Origin: Acetivibrio mesophilus
GTDB lineage: Bacteria > Bacillota > Clostridia > Acetivibrionales > Acetivibrionaceae
Assembly: GCF_004102745.1 (NCBI RefSeq)
Contig: NZ_RLII01000001.1
Span: 420,351 to 484,350, forward strand
Direction: 5' to 3'
DNA length: 64,000 nt
The translations under genes and the position numbers were made by a program. Positions 27,006 to 35,311 of the stretch are shown piece after piece. The notes beneath the pieces were generated by a model, which was not told the DNA's origin, did not search any database, and worked only from the letters and a program-made list of their open reading frames with translations. Each line of letters begins with the position of its first letter. Within the stretch, counting starts at the first letter, position 1.

Positions 27006-27902
27006 GTGTATGAATTCATGAGATTATCCGAAGTTTTTCAATCAGCAGAAGAGATTCCTTTTGATGACTCATCAAAAATTATCTTGATGAGCGATTGTCA
27101 CAGAGGTGATGGAAGCTGGGCAGATAATTTCAGCAAAAATGAAAACATTTACTATGCAGCATTAACCCATTACTATAGAAATAATTACACTTATATAGAG
27201 CTGGGGGATGGAGATGAACTATGGGAAAATAACGATATATGTGAAATAATAAGTCAGCATAGAGACGTCTTTTCTCTATTGACTAAATTTATTGAAGACG
27301 GCAGGGCCTACTTTGTTTATGGCAACCATGATATAGAAAAGAAAAAATACGCGTCAAGAACCGCCAAAAGAAGATATTACCGTCATTTTGAAGATGGCGA
27401 TATAAGGAACATAAATTCATTTTACAAAATAAAGGTACATGAGGGATTGATTCTGCGTCATAGAGTTACAGGAGATAAAATATTCCTTGTACATGGTCAC
27501 CAGGCTGATTTTTCGAATGATAGATTATGGATGATCGGCAGATTTCTTGTAAGACACTTTTGGAGGCCGATTGAATTGTTGGGATTTCGAGATCCTACCA
27601 GTGCATCGAAAAACCTCGGGAAAAAAGCATCTGTAGTAAACAAGATTGTTGATTGGGTTAAGAGCAACAATCAGATGATTATTGCAGGTCACACACACAG
27701 ACCAGCATTTCCGGCAGTTGGCCAGCCACCGTATTTTAATGATGGTTGCTGTGTTAACCCTTATGGCATAACGGGAATAGAGATTGCAGATGGAAAGATA
27801 GTACTTGTGAAATGGAGTCTAAAAACCAAGGATGATGGCACATTGTATGTCGGTAGGGATGAAATGGAGAAGCCGGTAAAGCTAAAGGAATATTTCAAAT
27901 AA
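27006..27902 (+). CDS. Calcineurin-like metallophosphoesterase
   Basis: The 298-residue protein carries the complete dimetal phosphoesterase pattern: MSDCHRGD, LGDGDELWE, YGNHDIE, LVHGHQADF and AGHTHRP. Order and spacing resemble UDP-2,3-diacylglucosamine pyrophosphatase-like proteins, although this organism is not expected to make lipid A, so the substrate is open. GTG 27006 is preferred because GAGGTGG lies five bases upstream; an ATG at 26961 overlaps the previous gene and has no site. Co-transcribed with the DUF4474 and GH1 genes. Confidence 0.87.
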   Translation: MYEFMRLSEVFQSAEEIPFDDSSKIILMSDCHRGDGSWADNFSKNENIYYAALTHYYRNNYTYIELGDGDELWENNDICEIISQHRDVFSLLTKFIEDGRAYFVYGNHDIEKKKYASRTAKRRYYRHFEDGDIRNINSFYKIKVHEGLILRHRVTGDKIFLVHGHQADFSNDRLWMIGRFLVRHFWRPIELLGFRDPTSASKNLGKKASVVNKIVDWVKSNNQMIIAGHTHRPAFPAVGQPPYFNDGCCVNPYGITGIEIADGKIVLVKWSLKTKDDGTLYVGRDEMEKPVKLKEYFK

Positions 27903-27927
27903 GAATGTAAAGTGTGGGGTGGCTATC

Positions 27928-29235
27928 ATGGTTACTTTTAAGCTTGATGATGGATTTATGTTTGGAACCGCTACCGCAAGTACTCAAATTGAAGGTGGAG
28001 ATACCAACAATACGTGGTATAAATGGTGTGAAGAAGGCCGGATTAAGGACTCAAGCAGCTGTATTACTGCCTGTGACCACTGGAACAGGGTAGAGGAGGA
28101 TACGGAGTTATTGAAGGATCTTGGGGTTCAAACCCACAGGATGAGCCTTGAATGGAGCAGAATAGAACCTTCTAGGGGACAGTTTTCCGAAGAAGCGATG
28201 AAGCATTACAGAGATGAGATTCAGCTTTTGATAGACAATAACATCAAACCTATGGTTACACTCCACCACTTTTCTGATCCGATCTGGTTTCATGATATTG
28301 GAGGATGGAAGAAACCGGGCAATGCAGAGATTTTTATAGAATATGTGAAGTATGTTGTTGAAAATTTGGGGGATCTTGTGAGTGACTGGATAACCTTTAA
28401 CGAGCCCAATGTCTATGTCGATTTTGGTTATGTAATCGGCATTTTCCCTCCGGGGGAGAGAAGTCTTTCGGAAGGACTGAAGGTCACAGCAGAGCTTATT
28501 AATACTCATATAAAGCTCTATCATTTAATACATAAGATAAGAAGACAACGTAAGTTTGAGGGCAGGACAATGGTAGGCACAGCAATGCACCTTCGCATTT
28601 TTGATGGAATAAGCTCGACCGGGAAAATGATAGGTAAAGTTGTCGATTATCTATTTAATGAAATGTTTATGGAAGGCATGACAGTTGGCCGCTTGATATT
28701 TCCTCTTTCAAAAAAGGGCTCAAGCCATAAAAAAGGCAGATATGTGGATTTTTTGGGAATTAATTATTATACGAGAAATATTGTTGAATTTGTATTTGAC
28801 CCATCCCTTTATTTTCATCAACTTGTGAATGACAAGGATTTAACTAAATCAGACCTAGGGTGGGATATATATCCGGAGGGCATATATAAGGTGTGCAAGA
28901 AGTACTATGACCGATATAAATTGCCCATTTATATAACTGAGAATGGAATAAGCGATAAAAATGACAACAAACGGCCGGACTTTATTGTAAACCACCTTGC
29001 TTACATTTCGAAAGCTATAAATGAAGGAATACCGATAGAAAGATACTATTACTGGACATTGATGGATAACTTCGAATGGCTGGAGGGCGAGTCAACGGAT
29101 TTTGGCCTCTACGACTGCAATTTTCGTACACAGAAAAGGACAGCCAGAAAAAGTGCCTGGCTTTTTGCCCAAATATGCAGGAGAAAAGAATTGACCGAGG
29201 AAATGATTGGGAGCTTTAAGAAGTACAGCAGATGA
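27928..29235 (+). CDS. Glycoside hydrolase family 1 (beta-glucosidase-like)
   Basis: The 435-residue cytoplasmic enzyme has the GH1 catalytic acid/base in TFNEP (Glu159) and nucleophile in ITENG (Glu338), plus the N-terminal FMFGTATASTQIEGG and the C-terminal YYWTLMDNFEWLEG segments. GH1 enzymes cleave beta-glucosides or 6-phospho-beta-glucosides. No signal peptide or dockerin, so it likely acts on imported oligosaccharides. It is shorter than typical (440-470 aa) in the middle of the barrel, near residues 225-270. ATG 27928 was chosen because GGGGTGG precedes it. Its stop codon abuts that of the convergent azlD gene with no gap. Confidence 0.9.
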   Translation: MVTFKLDDGFMFGTATASTQIEGGDTNNTWYKWCEEGRIKDSSSCITACDHWNRVEEDTELLKDLGVQTHRMSLEWSRIEPSRGQFSEEAMKHYRDEIQLLIDNNIKPMVTLHHFSDPIWFHDIGGWKKPGNAEIFIEYVKYVVENLGDLVSDWITFNEPNVYVDFGYVIGIFPPGERSLSEGLKVTAELINTHIKLYHLIHKIRRQRKFEGRTMVGTAMHLRIFDGISSTGKMIGKVVDYLFNEMFMEGMTVGRLIFPLSKKGSSHKKGRYVDFLGINYYTRNIVEFVFDPSLYFHQLVNDKDLTKSDLGWDIYPEGIYKVCKKYYDRYKLPIYITENGISDKNDNKRPDFIVNHLAYISKAINEGIPIERYYYWTLMDNFEWLEGESTDFGLYDCNFRTQKRTARKSAWLFAQICRRKELTEEMIGSFKKYSR

Positions 29236-29538
29236 CTATAAAAATAACCCGGTGACATATACAGTTAATATTGCTCCTAATGCTACTACAAAGAGGCTTT
29301 TCTCCCTGTAAGCCAGAATTAGAGCGACAATAGTACCGCAGACGGCAGTGGTGTAGCTGCTTGTGGAATTGAAAATGTCCGGAAAGGTAAGTGCTCCCAA
29401 CACTGCATAAGGGACGTATTGCAAAAAAGATCTTATATAAGTTGACTTGATTTCTTTCCTAAAGACAGCAATGGGCAGTACCCTCGGTAAATATGTAACA
29501 AGTGCCATTAAGACAGTGGCGATAAATGCATACAGCAT
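29236..29538 (-). CDS. azlD: AzlD-family branched-chain amino-acid exporter subunit
   Basis: A 100-residue protein with three to four hydrophobic helices and the AzlD pattern (ALVTYLPRVLPIAVF at the N-terminus). With AzlC it forms a branched-chain amino-acid efflux system in the membrane. The ATG at 29538 follows a strong AAGGAGG and sits 5 bp after the end of azlC; the longer frame on this strand lies inside azlC. The stop codon directly abuts the convergent GH1 stop. Confidence 0.85.
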   Translation of the reverse strand: MLYAFIATVLMALVTYLPRVLPIAVFRKEIKSTYIRSFLQYVPYAVLGALTFPDIFNSTSSYTTAVCGTIVALILAYREKSLFVVALGAILTVYVTGLFL

Positions 29539-29542
29539 AATT

Positions 29543-30277
29543 CTAATCCTCCTTAACAATACCGTTTTCTTCTTTTGCAGGCCAGAGGGCGGCTCCGATT
29601 CCGGCACCTAATATGGTAGAGATAATTACGCGAAAACCGCTTGAGATAAAACTGAAGATAGGGATATGTTTTAAAGCTAGATTTATTGTAACTGAGATAA
29701 GTACAATCATCAAAATCGGCCTGGATTTTTTTGATGGCGGCACTATAATAGCAATAAACATGGCAAACAAAGCAATACCCATTGCATTGCTGAGGGATTG
29801 TGGCAATGCGGAACAGGTGAAGGCGCCTAGAGCTGTCCCGAAGCTCCAACCGAAAATTGGCCCCGTAATAAGACCCAACATATAGGAATAGGATAGCTTT
29901 CCTTTTTCCATTGAAGCCATTGAGAAGGTTTCATCGGTTATTCCAAAACCGAAAATAAGGCGCTGCCAAAGAGTGATCTTTGGATCGATTTTTTGAGATA
30001 AAGAAAGGGACATCAGCATATATCTGATATTTATAACAAAGGTAGTCAGGGCAATTTCAAGATACCCCGCACCTTCGATAATTAAATTTGTACCAGCAAA
30101 CTGTCCGGCACTTGTGAGGTTGGATAAGGAAATAAAAACTGCCATTAATGGAGGAAGACCGCCATTGACAGCCATAAGGCCAAAGGTAAAAGCCACCGGT
30201 ATATATCCCAATAGAATTGGTGTACCTTTTTTAAATCCATAGATGAAATCATTCCTATTTATTAAAACTTTGCTCAT
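29543..30277 (-). CDS. azlC: AzlC-family branched-chain amino-acid exporter subunit
   Basis: The 244-residue membrane protein has the AzlC signature FKKGTPILLGYIPVAFTFGL near its N-terminus, then NLTSAGQFAGTNL and the IGFGITDETF-like segment (here FGFGITDETFSMAS). About six hydrophobic helices. It works with AzlD in export of leucine-type amino acids. GGGGAG precedes the ATG. First gene of a two-gene operon. Confidence 0.9.
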   Translation of the reverse strand: MSKVLINRNDFIYGFKKGTPILLGYIPVAFTFGLMAVNGGLPPLMAVFISLSNLTSAGQFAGTNLIIEGAGYLEIALTTFVINIRYMLMSLSLSQKIDPKITLWQRLIFGFGITDETFSMASMEKGKLSYSYMLGLITGPIFGWSFGTALGAFTCSALPQSLSNAMGIALFAMFIAIIVPPSKKSRPILMIVLISVTINLALKHIPIFSFISSGFRVIISTILGAGIGAALWPAKEENGIVKED

Positions 30278-30417
30278 AAATTCAAACTCCCCAATTATGA
30301 CCTTTTACAAATTATTTTTAGTAAGATATTCTTCTCAAGCATTAGAACATTATAATATTAAATCGAAAAATTATCCATAGCATTTTTACTTAAAAATCAG
30401 ATTAAATTTGAAATCGC

Positions 30418-30450
30418 AAAAAAGCCTCCCTCGAAAAAGGAAGGCTTTCT
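30418..30450 (-). terminator. Terminator of hppA
   Basis: Reverse strand: AAAGCCTTCC pairs with GGAGGCTTT (arms at 30421-30429 and 30439-30448 on the plus strand, with one bulge), followed by TTTTTT. It lies 40 bp after the hppA stop. Confidence 0.8.
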
Positions 30451-30489
30451 ATGTTTAACGTCCAGTGATTACAAATCCATTACAACTTC

Positions 30490-32577
30490 TTAGAAGAAAG
30501 AATACAGTAGGAACAATGTTGATAGCAACGAAGAAATCAAGGACACAACGGTAATCTGTGTATTGATGGAAGGACCTGCGGTATCCTTGAATGGGTCTCC
30601 TACGGTATCGCCAACAACAGCAGCTTTATGTGCCGTTGAGCCCTTGCCGCCGCAATTTCCTGCCTCAACATATTTCTTGGAATTATCCCAAAGACCGCCG
30701 GCGTTGGACATCAGAAGAGCAAGCAGGAGACCGGAAGCAATATTACCGGTCAAAAAGCCTCCAATTGCAGATACACCGCCGATAAAGCCTACAGCTATGG
30801 TCGAAACTATAGCGACTAATCCAGCCGGTATAAGTTCTTTAAGGGATCCTGTTGTGGCGATATCTATACACTTATCGTAATCCGGTTTGGCATTTTCTTT
30901 TCCATCTTTGAGTCCGGGGATTGAATCCCATTGACGATGAATCTCGGCAACCATTCGCTGTGCGTTTTTATCTACACCCAGCATCAGCATTGCGGAGAAT
31001 ACTGCAGGAATTGCCACACCTATTATGAGTCCGAAGAATACAGTGGGATCCATGATGTCGAAGTTCTCAATTCCTTTTAAGCCTAGCTCGGCGGCGGAAG
31101 TGTTTACTTCACTCATGAATGCACCCAGAAGAGATATAACCGTAAGACCTGCGGCGCTTATGGAAAATCCCTTTGTTACGGCCTTAACTGTATTACCGGC
31201 TGAATCCAGTTCATCGGTAATGGCAATGACCTTTTCGCCAAAGCCACCCATTTCAGCCAGACCACGGGCATTATCAACAATTGGGCCATAGGCATCGTTG
31301 GAAATAATCATTCCAACTATCGAGAGCATACCAAGGGCTGACATTGAGATTCCGAACATTCCATAACCGTCGCCCAGTGGAGCACATATATAATAGGAAA
31401 CTAAAGCAGTCACTGCTATTCCGATCAGTGCAGGAAGGGTACTTAGCAATCCATAAGAAAAACCTGAAAGTATAGTGAAAGCAGGTCCTGACTTTGAAGC
31501 TTCTGCAACAGCATGAACCGGAGGCTTCGCATCGTTTGTGAAATAGTCGGAGGTAATACCTATGATAGTTCCGACTATAAGACCAACAGCAGTTGCACCC
31601 CAGATACGCCATTCAAAACCAAAGATATAGGTTGACAAAGCTGTAAGTACAGCAAATATGGCAGTGGTCACATAAGTAGAACTGTTAAGAGCCTTTCCGG
31701 GATCACCGTCTTTGCCGATACGTGCCGTGGCTACTCCAATGATGGAAGACAAGAGCCCTATGGCAGCGTAGGCAAAAACCATAGTGACGTTTTTGCTCTG
31801 AAGACCTCCGAGAGCGGTGGCCATAACCAATGCAGCGGACATCGATGCAACATTGGAGTCGAAGAGGTCAGCGCCCATTCCGGCAACGTCACCAACGTTG
31901 TCTCCCACATTATCGGCTATAACCGCAGGATTTCTCGGGTCATCCTCTTCAAGTCCAAGCTCTACCTTACCTACCAGGTCCGCACTAATATCGGCAGTCT
32001 TTGTAAATATACCGCCGCCTGCTTTTGCAAAAAGAGCCAATGAACTTGCCCCAAAACTGAAACCAAGAACTGCACTGGCATCTCCAACGACCATTAGGAC
32101 TAGAGTAACTCCTAAAAGGCTAGTACCTACAACAGCCATACCCATTACCGCGCCTCCACGGAATCCTGCCATAAAGGACGGTTTAACACCTTTTTGAGCA
32201 GCTTCAGCAGCTTTTATATTGGCAATGGTAGCAATTTGAATACCGATTTTTCCGGCCAATGCTGAAAGAACTGTACCGAAAATATAAGCTACAGCCATCC
32301 AGATATTACTGGCAAAACCATGGCCTGACCAGATTGGTTTTGGAAGAAAGATTACAATCAAAACCGCTATTATTGCAGTAAAACGAGCAAGAACAACGTA
32401 TTCGCGTCCTAAAAAGGTATTTGCACCTTGGCGAATGTATTCCCCGATTTCAGCGATACGAGCATTGGAGGATGGTTGAGACTTTACCCATGAGTACAAC
32501 CACACAGCAACACCAAGAGCCAAAGCCGAGATTAGGATTGCAAGAATTTGAACCGTTTGAGTAGTAATATCAATCAT
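30490..32577 (-). CDS. hppA: Membrane-bound ion-translocating pyrophosphatase
   Basis: The 695-residue, roughly 16-helix enzyme couples pyrophosphate hydrolysis to H+ (or Na+) pumping across the membrane. The catalytic region EEDDPRNPAVIADNVGDNVG (residues 210-229) and the C-terminal KAAVVGDTVGDPFKDTAGPS are complete. In the motif GNTVKAVTKGF the position that decides potassium dependence is Lys465 (with Thr468); potassium-dependent members have Ala there, so this enzyme should be potassium-independent, usually H+-pumping. The ATG follows AAGGAGG. It has its own terminator and a structured leader. Confidence 0.95.
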   Translation of the reverse strand: MIDITTQTVQILAILISALALGVAVWLYSWVKSQPSSNARIAEIGEYIRQGANTFLGREYVVLARFTAIIAVLIVIFLPKPIWSGHGFASNIWMAVAYIFGTVLSALAGKIGIQIATIANIKAAEAAQKGVKPSFMAGFRGGAVMGMAVVGTSLLGVTLVLMVVGDASAVLGFSFGASSLALFAKAGGGIFTKTADISADLVGKVELGLEEDDPRNPAVIADNVGDNVGDVAGMGADLFDSNVASMSAALVMATALGGLQSKNVTMVFAYAAIGLLSSIIGVATARIGKDGDPGKALNSSTYVTTAIFAVLTALSTYIFGFEWRIWGATAVGLIVGTIIGITSDYFTNDAKPPVHAVAEASKSGPAFTILSGFSYGLLSTLPALIGIAVTALVSYYICAPLGDGYGMFGISMSALGMLSIVGMIISNDAYGPIVDNARGLAEMGGFGEKVIAITDELDSAGNTVKAVTKGFSISAAGLTVISLLGAFMSEVNTSAAELGLKGIENFDIMDPTVFFGLIIGVAIPAVFSAMLMLGVDKNAQRMVAEIHRQWDSIPGLKDGKENAKPDYDKCIDIATTGSLKELIPAGLVAIVSTIAVGFIGGVSAIGGFLTGNIASGLLLALLMSNAGGLWDNSKKYVEAGNCGGKGSTAHKAAVVGDTVGDPFKDTAGPSINTQITVVSLISSLLSTLFLLYSFF

Positions 32578-32639
32578 TTACAGACCTCCTTGGCGATGTT
32601 AAAATTCTTTCAAGTTTTTACAGCAAAACAATAAGTACA

Positions 32640-32775
32640 TAGTACTTAAATCTTATTTCGGCTTTTCGTCTGATAAGAATAATATGAAAAGCTAAAACAG
32701 AAATAAGGTTTGCTTTTGATTAAAAACCAGAAGCAAAAGTACAGATGATATTCAAAATAAACCTCCCTTCTGTTT
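32640..32775 (-). promoter_or_regulatory. Structured leader of hppA with two hairpins and a short upstream frame
   Basis: On the hppA strand a possible promoter (CTGGCA, 16 bp, CATAAT) lies near 32785-32812. The transcript would then contain a hairpin TTTGCTT/AAGCAAA (plus-strand 32709-32715 with 32731-32737) and a larger imperfect one (CTTATTTC 32652-32659 with GAAATAAG 32700-32707; inner GCTTTTC 32661-32667 with GAAAAGC 32686-32692). A GGGAGG ribosome site precedes a TTG-started 11-codon frame (32755 down to 32720, residues MNIICTFASGF). No known riboswitch class was recognised. Confidence 0.45.
32720..32755 (-). CDS. Candidate leader peptide (11 aa) upstream of hppA
   Basis: TTG 32755 with GGGAGG six bases upstream opens an 11-codon frame ending at TAA 32722-32720, inside the first hairpin of the hppA leader. 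It may be a translated upstream frame acting on the leader structure, or a chance occurrence. Confidence 0.3.
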   Translation of the reverse strand: MNIICTFASGF

Positions 32776-32894
32776 TAGTATTATGAAAAACTTAAAATTA
32801 ATGCCAGTATTTTATAAAATTTTTCTCCATTCGTTATTATATCATAGAGGTGAGAAAAAAATATCATCCAGCGATTATTTTTTTCTATTTCCCA

Positions 32895-33842
32895 TTATTT
32901 TAGTCGTTTAAATAGTCTAAAGCTTTTTAGTTTTTCTTTATCGGACACCAATACATAAACATTGGTAATCAGCAATAGGATAATACTTATAATAAGAACG
33001 ATAATAATAACAGGATACTTGCCGCCGAAGCCGTCTTCAGAAGTGTGTCTAATCAAAATACCAATAAAGGCCCAAATAATGGAGAGCCCATAAGCGAAAT
33101 CCTGTTTTTTGAATATTACGATACCACCGATTAGAAGGGTGAGTAGTAAAACCAGTATGGTCCAGACCGACTCAGGAATGCCGAACCAGTTCCATCCGAT
33201 ACTAGAAAGGAATATAACGGTGTTGGCGATTGCTGCTATTGTAATCCAGCCGAAGTAAATGCTGAAAGGAAGCTTTAAGAAAAGTTTTTCTCTTGTTACA
33301 AGGTTGGCTTTATTAAGCTTGAGATTAATAAAAATCAAGCATACCAAAATAATGGCTATCAATATGAGGGACATGCCAATGGAATTGTAATGCCATGCAA
33401 AAATCCATGCTGTATTTGTAATAGATGATATTGAGAAGAAGATCCCTATTTTCTCAATTAAATCTTTGCTAAATATTCTGTCTTTTTTCTTGAAAAGGTC
33501 AAACTGATAAATTGTATATGCCGCAAGCAAAAGGTAAATAACCCTCCATATAGAAAAGGCTACGCCTGCAGGTGCAAAGAGATTCGGATAAAAATCGGAT
33601 ACTTCTCCTGTAGTCATTTTATTAAAGGGAACAACATTGGCGAAAAAATTTATGAAAACCATTACAGCAAAAGAAACGGTGGTATGGACCTTTGTAAAAG
33701 TACTCACACTATTATTTTCTGCGTCGTTATCCGAAGGGATTTCTAATGTGGTTTCCGCAGTATTTTCAACAGTATTTTCAACAGTATTATCCCTATTGGC
33801 TTCTAAATTGCTTTCGGCTTTGCCTTCTATATTTTCTTCCAT
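32895..33842 (-). CDS. TspO/MBR-related tryptophan-rich membrane protein
   Basis: The 315-residue protein has an acidic, low-complexity N-terminal tail of about 50 residues with repeated TVEN units, then about nine hydrophobic helices. The region NLFAPAGVAFSIWRVIYLLLA matches the start of a TspO-like core (APAGxxFxxWxxIY). It likely sits in the membrane, with a possible ligand-sensing or transport role; function in such clostridial homologues is unknown. AGGAGTG precedes the ATG. The 317 bp between it and hppA carry the hppA leader. Confidence 0.75.
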   Translation of the reverse strand: MEENIEGKAESNLEANRDNTVENTVENTAETTLEIPSDNDAENNSVSTFTKVHTTVSFAVMVFINFFANVVPFNKMTTGEVSDFYPNLFAPAGVAFSIWRVIYLLLAAYTIYQFDLFKKKDRIFSKDLIEKIGIFFSISSITNTAWIFAWHYNSIGMSLILIAIILVCLIFINLKLNKANLVTREKLFLKLPFSIYFGWITIAAIANTVIFLSSIGWNWFGIPESVWTILVLLLTLLIGGIVIFKKQDFAYGLSIIWAFIGILIRHTSEDGFGGKYPVIIIVLIISIILLLITNVYVLVSDKEKLKSFRLFKRLK

Positions 33843-34100
33843 ATTTTACACTCCTTGTATGAGCAGCCATAAACCTTATAATGCTCTTTGTTAATAATTA
33901 TAGACATAAAATATAATCATCTCGTGCTTATACTAACATATTTTATGATATAATACAATAAAATCATAATATTATAGCATCGTTATGCAGCAATATTATT
34001 GATTATTTTATCTATATTTATTAGAATAGATTTTGACAATAAAAAGAAGTAAGAGTAGTTTATATGAATACTTGCTTCAATTCTTGAGGAGTTGGTTTTA

Positions 34101-35219
34101 TTGAGTGATAAAATGACAAAGAACCTGATAATCGTGATTACTTATGCAGTAGCACTCGTTCTCATTGTCATTAATTTCATACCGATTATGCGCGGTATTT
34201 GGAAATTTGTTGTTTTATTCAAACCCTTTTTTATCGGAATTGCCGTTGCTTTCATTTTAAACAAGCCTTGCATGGCAGTTGATAGGTTTTTGAATAAAAA
34301 AATATTCAAAAATCGATTAAAGGGTGTCGCAAGAGGGACAGCAATTACGATTACCTATTTGCTGGTTCTTTTATTGCTTACCCTGATAATAAGCTTTATA
34401 ATACCTGAACTGATAAAAAGTATACAGGTATTCCTGAGCAATAGGGTTTCATATATCGACAATTTTCGCGATCTAACCAATGAAGTTTCCGAGCTTTTGG
34501 GCCTTGAAAAGATTGATTTATCCTCTATGGATAAACTAATTCTTGAATATACAAACAGGCTGGGAAGCAGCATAACTGAGCTGATGTCGAAGATTATCAG
34601 TATAACTACAGGGGTTGTGTCATTTTTAGCAACATTGGTAATAACACTGGTATTCTCCGTATATATTTTAGCTGGAAAGGAAAAGCTTATTGGACAGTGC
34701 AAAAAAGTTTTCAGCACCTATCTTCCCAAAGACTTGTGCAATAAGGGAGCTTATATATATCGTGTTGTGGTAGATGTGTTTAATAAGTATATATATGGAC
34801 AGCTGGCAGAGGCCTTTATTTTGGGTTCCCTTTGTTTTATCGGCATGATCTTTTTCCGGTTCGAATATGCACTGCTCATAAGTGTTTTAATTGCGCTTAC
34901 TGCATTGGTACCATACTTTGGAGCATATATAGGAGGATTTGTGGCCTTCATGCTTCTATTAATGATTTCGCCAATGAAAGCCATATGGTTTTTGGTTTAC
35001 TTAATCGTATTGCAGCAGTTGGAAAACAATTTGATATATCCGAGGGTAGTTGGAAGCAGTCTTGGACTTCCTGGGATATGGGTTGTCCTGTCGGTAATTG
35101 TAGGTGCAGGAGTCGGAGGTTCTATTGGTGTTTTGCTAGGGGTACCGATTGCAACAATTCTTTTTAATCTGCTTAAAAATGATGTTCTAAGAAGGTCTGA
35201 GAAGCAGAGTGTTAAATAA
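34101..35219 (+). CDS. AI-2E/PerM-family membrane transporter
   Basis: The 372-residue protein has seven to eight hydrophobic helices and the family hallmarks: FKPFFIGIAVAFILNKP at the N-terminus, a central amphipathic region with LSNRVSYIDNFRDL, and the C-terminal ALVPYFGAYIGG and QQLENNLIYPRVVGSSLGL motifs. Members export diverse compounds or ions; the substrate is not predictable. TTG 34101 follows GAGGAG by nine bases; a TTG at 34092 is inside that site. Followed by a strong terminator. Confidence 0.88.
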   Translation: MSDKMTKNLIIVITYAVALVLIVINFIPIMRGIWKFVVLFKPFFIGIAVAFILNKPCMAVDRFLNKKIFKNRLKGVARGTAITITYLLVLLLLTLIISFIIPELIKSIQVFLSNRVSYIDNFRDLTNEVSELLGLEKIDLSSMDKLILEYTNRLGSSITELMSKIISITTGVVSFLATLVITLVFSVYILAGKEKLIGQCKKVFSTYLPKDLCNKGAYIYRVVVDVFNKYIYGQLAEAFILGSLCFIGMIFFRFEYALLISVLIALTALVPYFGAYIGGFVAFMLLLMISPMKAIWFLVYLIVLQQLENNLIYPRVVGSSLGLPGIWVVLSVIVGAGVGGSIGVLLGVPIATILFNLLKNDVLRRSEKQSVK

Positions 35220-35240
35220 ATGAGGGAAGACAAGAAAACA

Positions 35241-35290
35241 GCCTTCATTCATCTTCGGACTTATGCCGGAAATGGATGAAGGCTTATTTT
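35241..35290 (+). terminator. Terminator of the AI-2E-type transporter gene
   Basis: GCCTTCATTCAT (35241-35252) pairs, with one mismatch, with ATGGATGAAGGC (35272-35283), followed by TTATTTTAT. It may also serve the convergent RDD gene. Confidence 0.8.
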
Positions 35291-35311
35291 ATATGGAAAT
35301 TCTAATATGTT

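Noticed and set aside
30563..32197. Plus-strand frames opposite hppA
   Set aside because: Shadows of a highly conserved minus-strand gene; no start signals.
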